Notes under the pieces: generated by a model
Told to the model about the DNA's origin: nothing
Database searches by the model: none
Seen by the model: the letters and a program-made list of their open reading frames with translations, nothing else
NCBI RefSeq assembly: GCF_007833795.1
Contig: NZ_CP032702.1
Coordinates: 1,984,001-2,048,000, forward strand
Source: Candidatus Pantoea soli
GTDB lineage: Bacteria > Pseudomonadota > Gammaproteobacteria > Enterobacterales > Enterobacteriaceae
DNA length: 64,000 nt
Reading direction: 5' to 3'
Position numbers and translations under genes: made by a program
In this document: one piece after another, positions 62,778 through 64,000 of the stretch
How positions within the stretch are numbered: the first letter of the stretch is position 1
Layout: every line of letters starts with the position of its first letter

Positions 62778-63437
62778 TTACAGTACGCGCGTGCTGATAC
62801 CGTGACCGGCCAGCGAGACTTCCAGCTTGTCACCGGAACGTAACGGGCCCACCCCCTCCGGCGTACCGGTCAGAATAACGTCGCCGGCACGCAGGGTGAA
62901 GTAGCGGCTCATATAGGCAATCAGCGGCAGGATTTTATGGATCATGTCGGCGGTGGTGCCCTGCTGACGCACCTCACCATTGATTACCAGCTTCAGCTCG
63001 GTGTTTTGTGGATCGCCGCTGAATTCGCTGGCGGGAATAAATCCGGACAGCGGACAGGCGTTATCAAAGCCTTTGGCTTTTTCCCACGGCTGCCCGGCCT
63101 GCTTAAAGCCCGCCTGCAGTTCACGCAGGGTCAGGTCCAGCGCCACGCCATAGCCGGCGATCGCTTTTGCCACGTGCTCTTCGCTGGCCTGTTTTAGCGT
63201 GGCGCCAATCAGTATTGCCAGCTCGACTTCATGATGCACCTCGCCAAAGCTGGCCGGAATGGAGAGCGGCTGACGCAGGTCGCAAATGGCGGTCTCAGGT
63301 TTAATGAAAACCACGGGTTCCGCCGGTGTGGCGCTGCCCATTTCTTTAATGTGCTTTGCATAGTTGCTGCCCACGCAGACCACTTTGCTGACCGGATAAT
63401 CCAACAGCGCGCCCTGCCAGTTACGATGCTGATACAT
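62778..63437 (-). CDS. ycgM: Fumarylacetoacetate hydrolase family protein YcgM
   Basis: A 219-residue FAH-fold protein, identical in length to E. coli YcgM. The metal-binding Glu-x-Glu is in [14 protein letters not shown], with further family motifs [13 protein letters not shown] and [10 protein letters not shown]. Relatives act on oxaloacetate, acylpyruvates or related keto acids; the exact reaction in this protein is not known to me with certainty. It is followed by ycgN on the same strand. Confidence 0.93.
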   Translation of the reverse strand: MYQHRNWQGALLDYPVSKVVCVGSNYAKHIKEMGSATPAEPVVFIKPETAICDLRQPLSIPASFGEVHHEVELAILIGATLKQASEEHVAKAIAGYGVALDLTLRELQAGFKQAGQPWEKAKGFDNACPLSGFIPASEFSGDPQNTELKLVINGEVRQQGTTADMIHKILPLIAYMSRYFTLRAGDVILTGTPEGVGPLRSGDKLEVSLAGHGISTRVL

Positions 63438-63700
63438 GCTATACCCCTGCTTTGGTTGTGTTAAACGCCAGCGCGGCTGGCGCTGCGTCCTGGCTCCCGC
63501 CGGAACGTGGCGGGTTTAGAAGAGTATATTAACCATTTGGTGCGGCGGAAGTGGCGGAAATTGTCAAAAGTCGTTAATCATTCAGCGCCTCTGCCACTGA
63601 CGGAGCATTAATTGCCCACAATAAGAATTAAAGCGGGCGCTTAATTAATGGCAGAGCACTGATGATATTTACAGGATATATTTTTACAGATGAATCTGAA

Positions 63701-63976
63701 TTAAACTTTTTTACCCTGTTCAAGGTGAATGTTGAGCAAACTTTCAACCGGTGGCGGGATTTGCAAATAATAACCCTGCTCACTTAATCCCTGCTTCACT
63801 TTATTGATATCAGCGTTCGCCAGCTTCTCACGCTTGTCCAGCGACAGCACCATCGCCAGCTGCGGTTTACCAAAGCCGCGCAGCAGGGCTTCCGGCACGC
63901 GGGAAAAATCGTCTTTTTTTTCTACGTAGAGATAAGTCTGGTCGCGTTGCGGGCTTCTATAGATCACACAAAACAT
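63701..63976 (-). CDS. ycgL: YcgL-domain protein
   Basis: A 91-residue small protein of the YcgL family (DUF709), with [26 protein letters not shown], the [10 protein letters not shown] core and GYYLQIPPP. The start was taken at the first Met in the window, which matches the usual family start. The frame stays open to the window edge, so a longer N-terminus, as seen in E. coli annotation, cannot be excluded. The function is not established. Confidence 0.9.
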   Translation of the reverse strand: MFCVIYRSPQRDQTYLYVEKKDDFSRVPEALLRGFGKPQLAMVLSLDKREKLANADINKVKQGLSEQGYYLQIPPPVESLLNIHLEQGKKV

Positions 63977-64000
63977 ATTTTTTACTCGAATTAACCAAGG

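Overview
The window looks like a piece of core chromosome from an enterobacterium of the Erwiniaceae (Pantoea/Erwinia type). Almost every protein aligns by eye with its Escherichia coli counterpart, and the order follows the E. coli trp-tonB-opp-adhE-hns-galU-tyrT, topB-selD-sppA-ansA, gapA-yeaGH and dadAX-ycgB-fadR-dsbB blocks. Several features point away from E. coli itself: trpG and trpD are separate genes, two oppA copies lie in tandem, a UDP-glucuronate epimerase and ugd sit between hns and galU, there is an isolated WbaP/AmsG-type sugar-phosphate transferase, and kch and nhaB are missing from their usual places. No phage, insertion sequence, CRISPR array or plasmid-like segment was seen.

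Layout. 1-5463: 3' end of trpE, then trpG, trpD, trpC(F), trpB, trpA and a terminator (tryptophan synthesis). 5593-9108: BON-domain lipoprotein, ompW, a Cys-rich YkgJ-like protein, yciC, yciB, yciA. 9117-12789: tonB (Fur-type promoter), yciI, two small genes including yciY, clsA, yciU. 12805-20193: opp oligopeptide permease read leftward (oppA2-oppA-oppB-oppC-oppD-oppF). 20194-26097: a long intergenic region with a perfect CRP-type palindrome, ychE, adhE with an FNR-type box and a long folded leader, tdk, hns. 26103-31614: uge-like epimerase, ugd, galU, rssB, rssA. 31711-33071: ychJ, purU. 33153-33725: strong stable-RNA promoter, two identical tRNA-Tyr genes and an rtT-like repeat. 33786-43083: xthA, ynjH, topB, selD, ydjA, sppA, ansA, pncA, yeaC, msrB. 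43084-50804: gapA, yeaD, yeaE, mipA, yeaG-yeaH behind a sigma-54-type promoter. 51002-56194: nhaP2, a small hypothetical gene, the orphan wbaP-like gene, an MFS exporter. 56187-63976: dadX, dadA, ycgB, fadR, dsbB, ycgN, ycgM, ycgL.

The genes form ordinary functional groups: amino-acid synthesis (trp), peptide and iron uptake (opp, tonB), fermentation and glycolysis (adhE, gapA), nucleotide-sugar supply for surface polysaccharide (galU, ugd, uge and possibly the distant wbaP), stress and nitrogen control (hns, rssAB, yeaGH, ycgB), D-alanine catabolism (dadAX) and protein quality control (sppA, dsbB, msrB). I found no clear new multi-gene system. The most worthwhile leads are non-coding: the adhE leader fold and FNR box, the CRP box plus terminator-like hairpin between oppA2 and ychE, the tRNA-derived repeat after tyrT, and the structured leader of the orphan wbaP gene. 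All homology statements are from memory of family sequences; no search was run.
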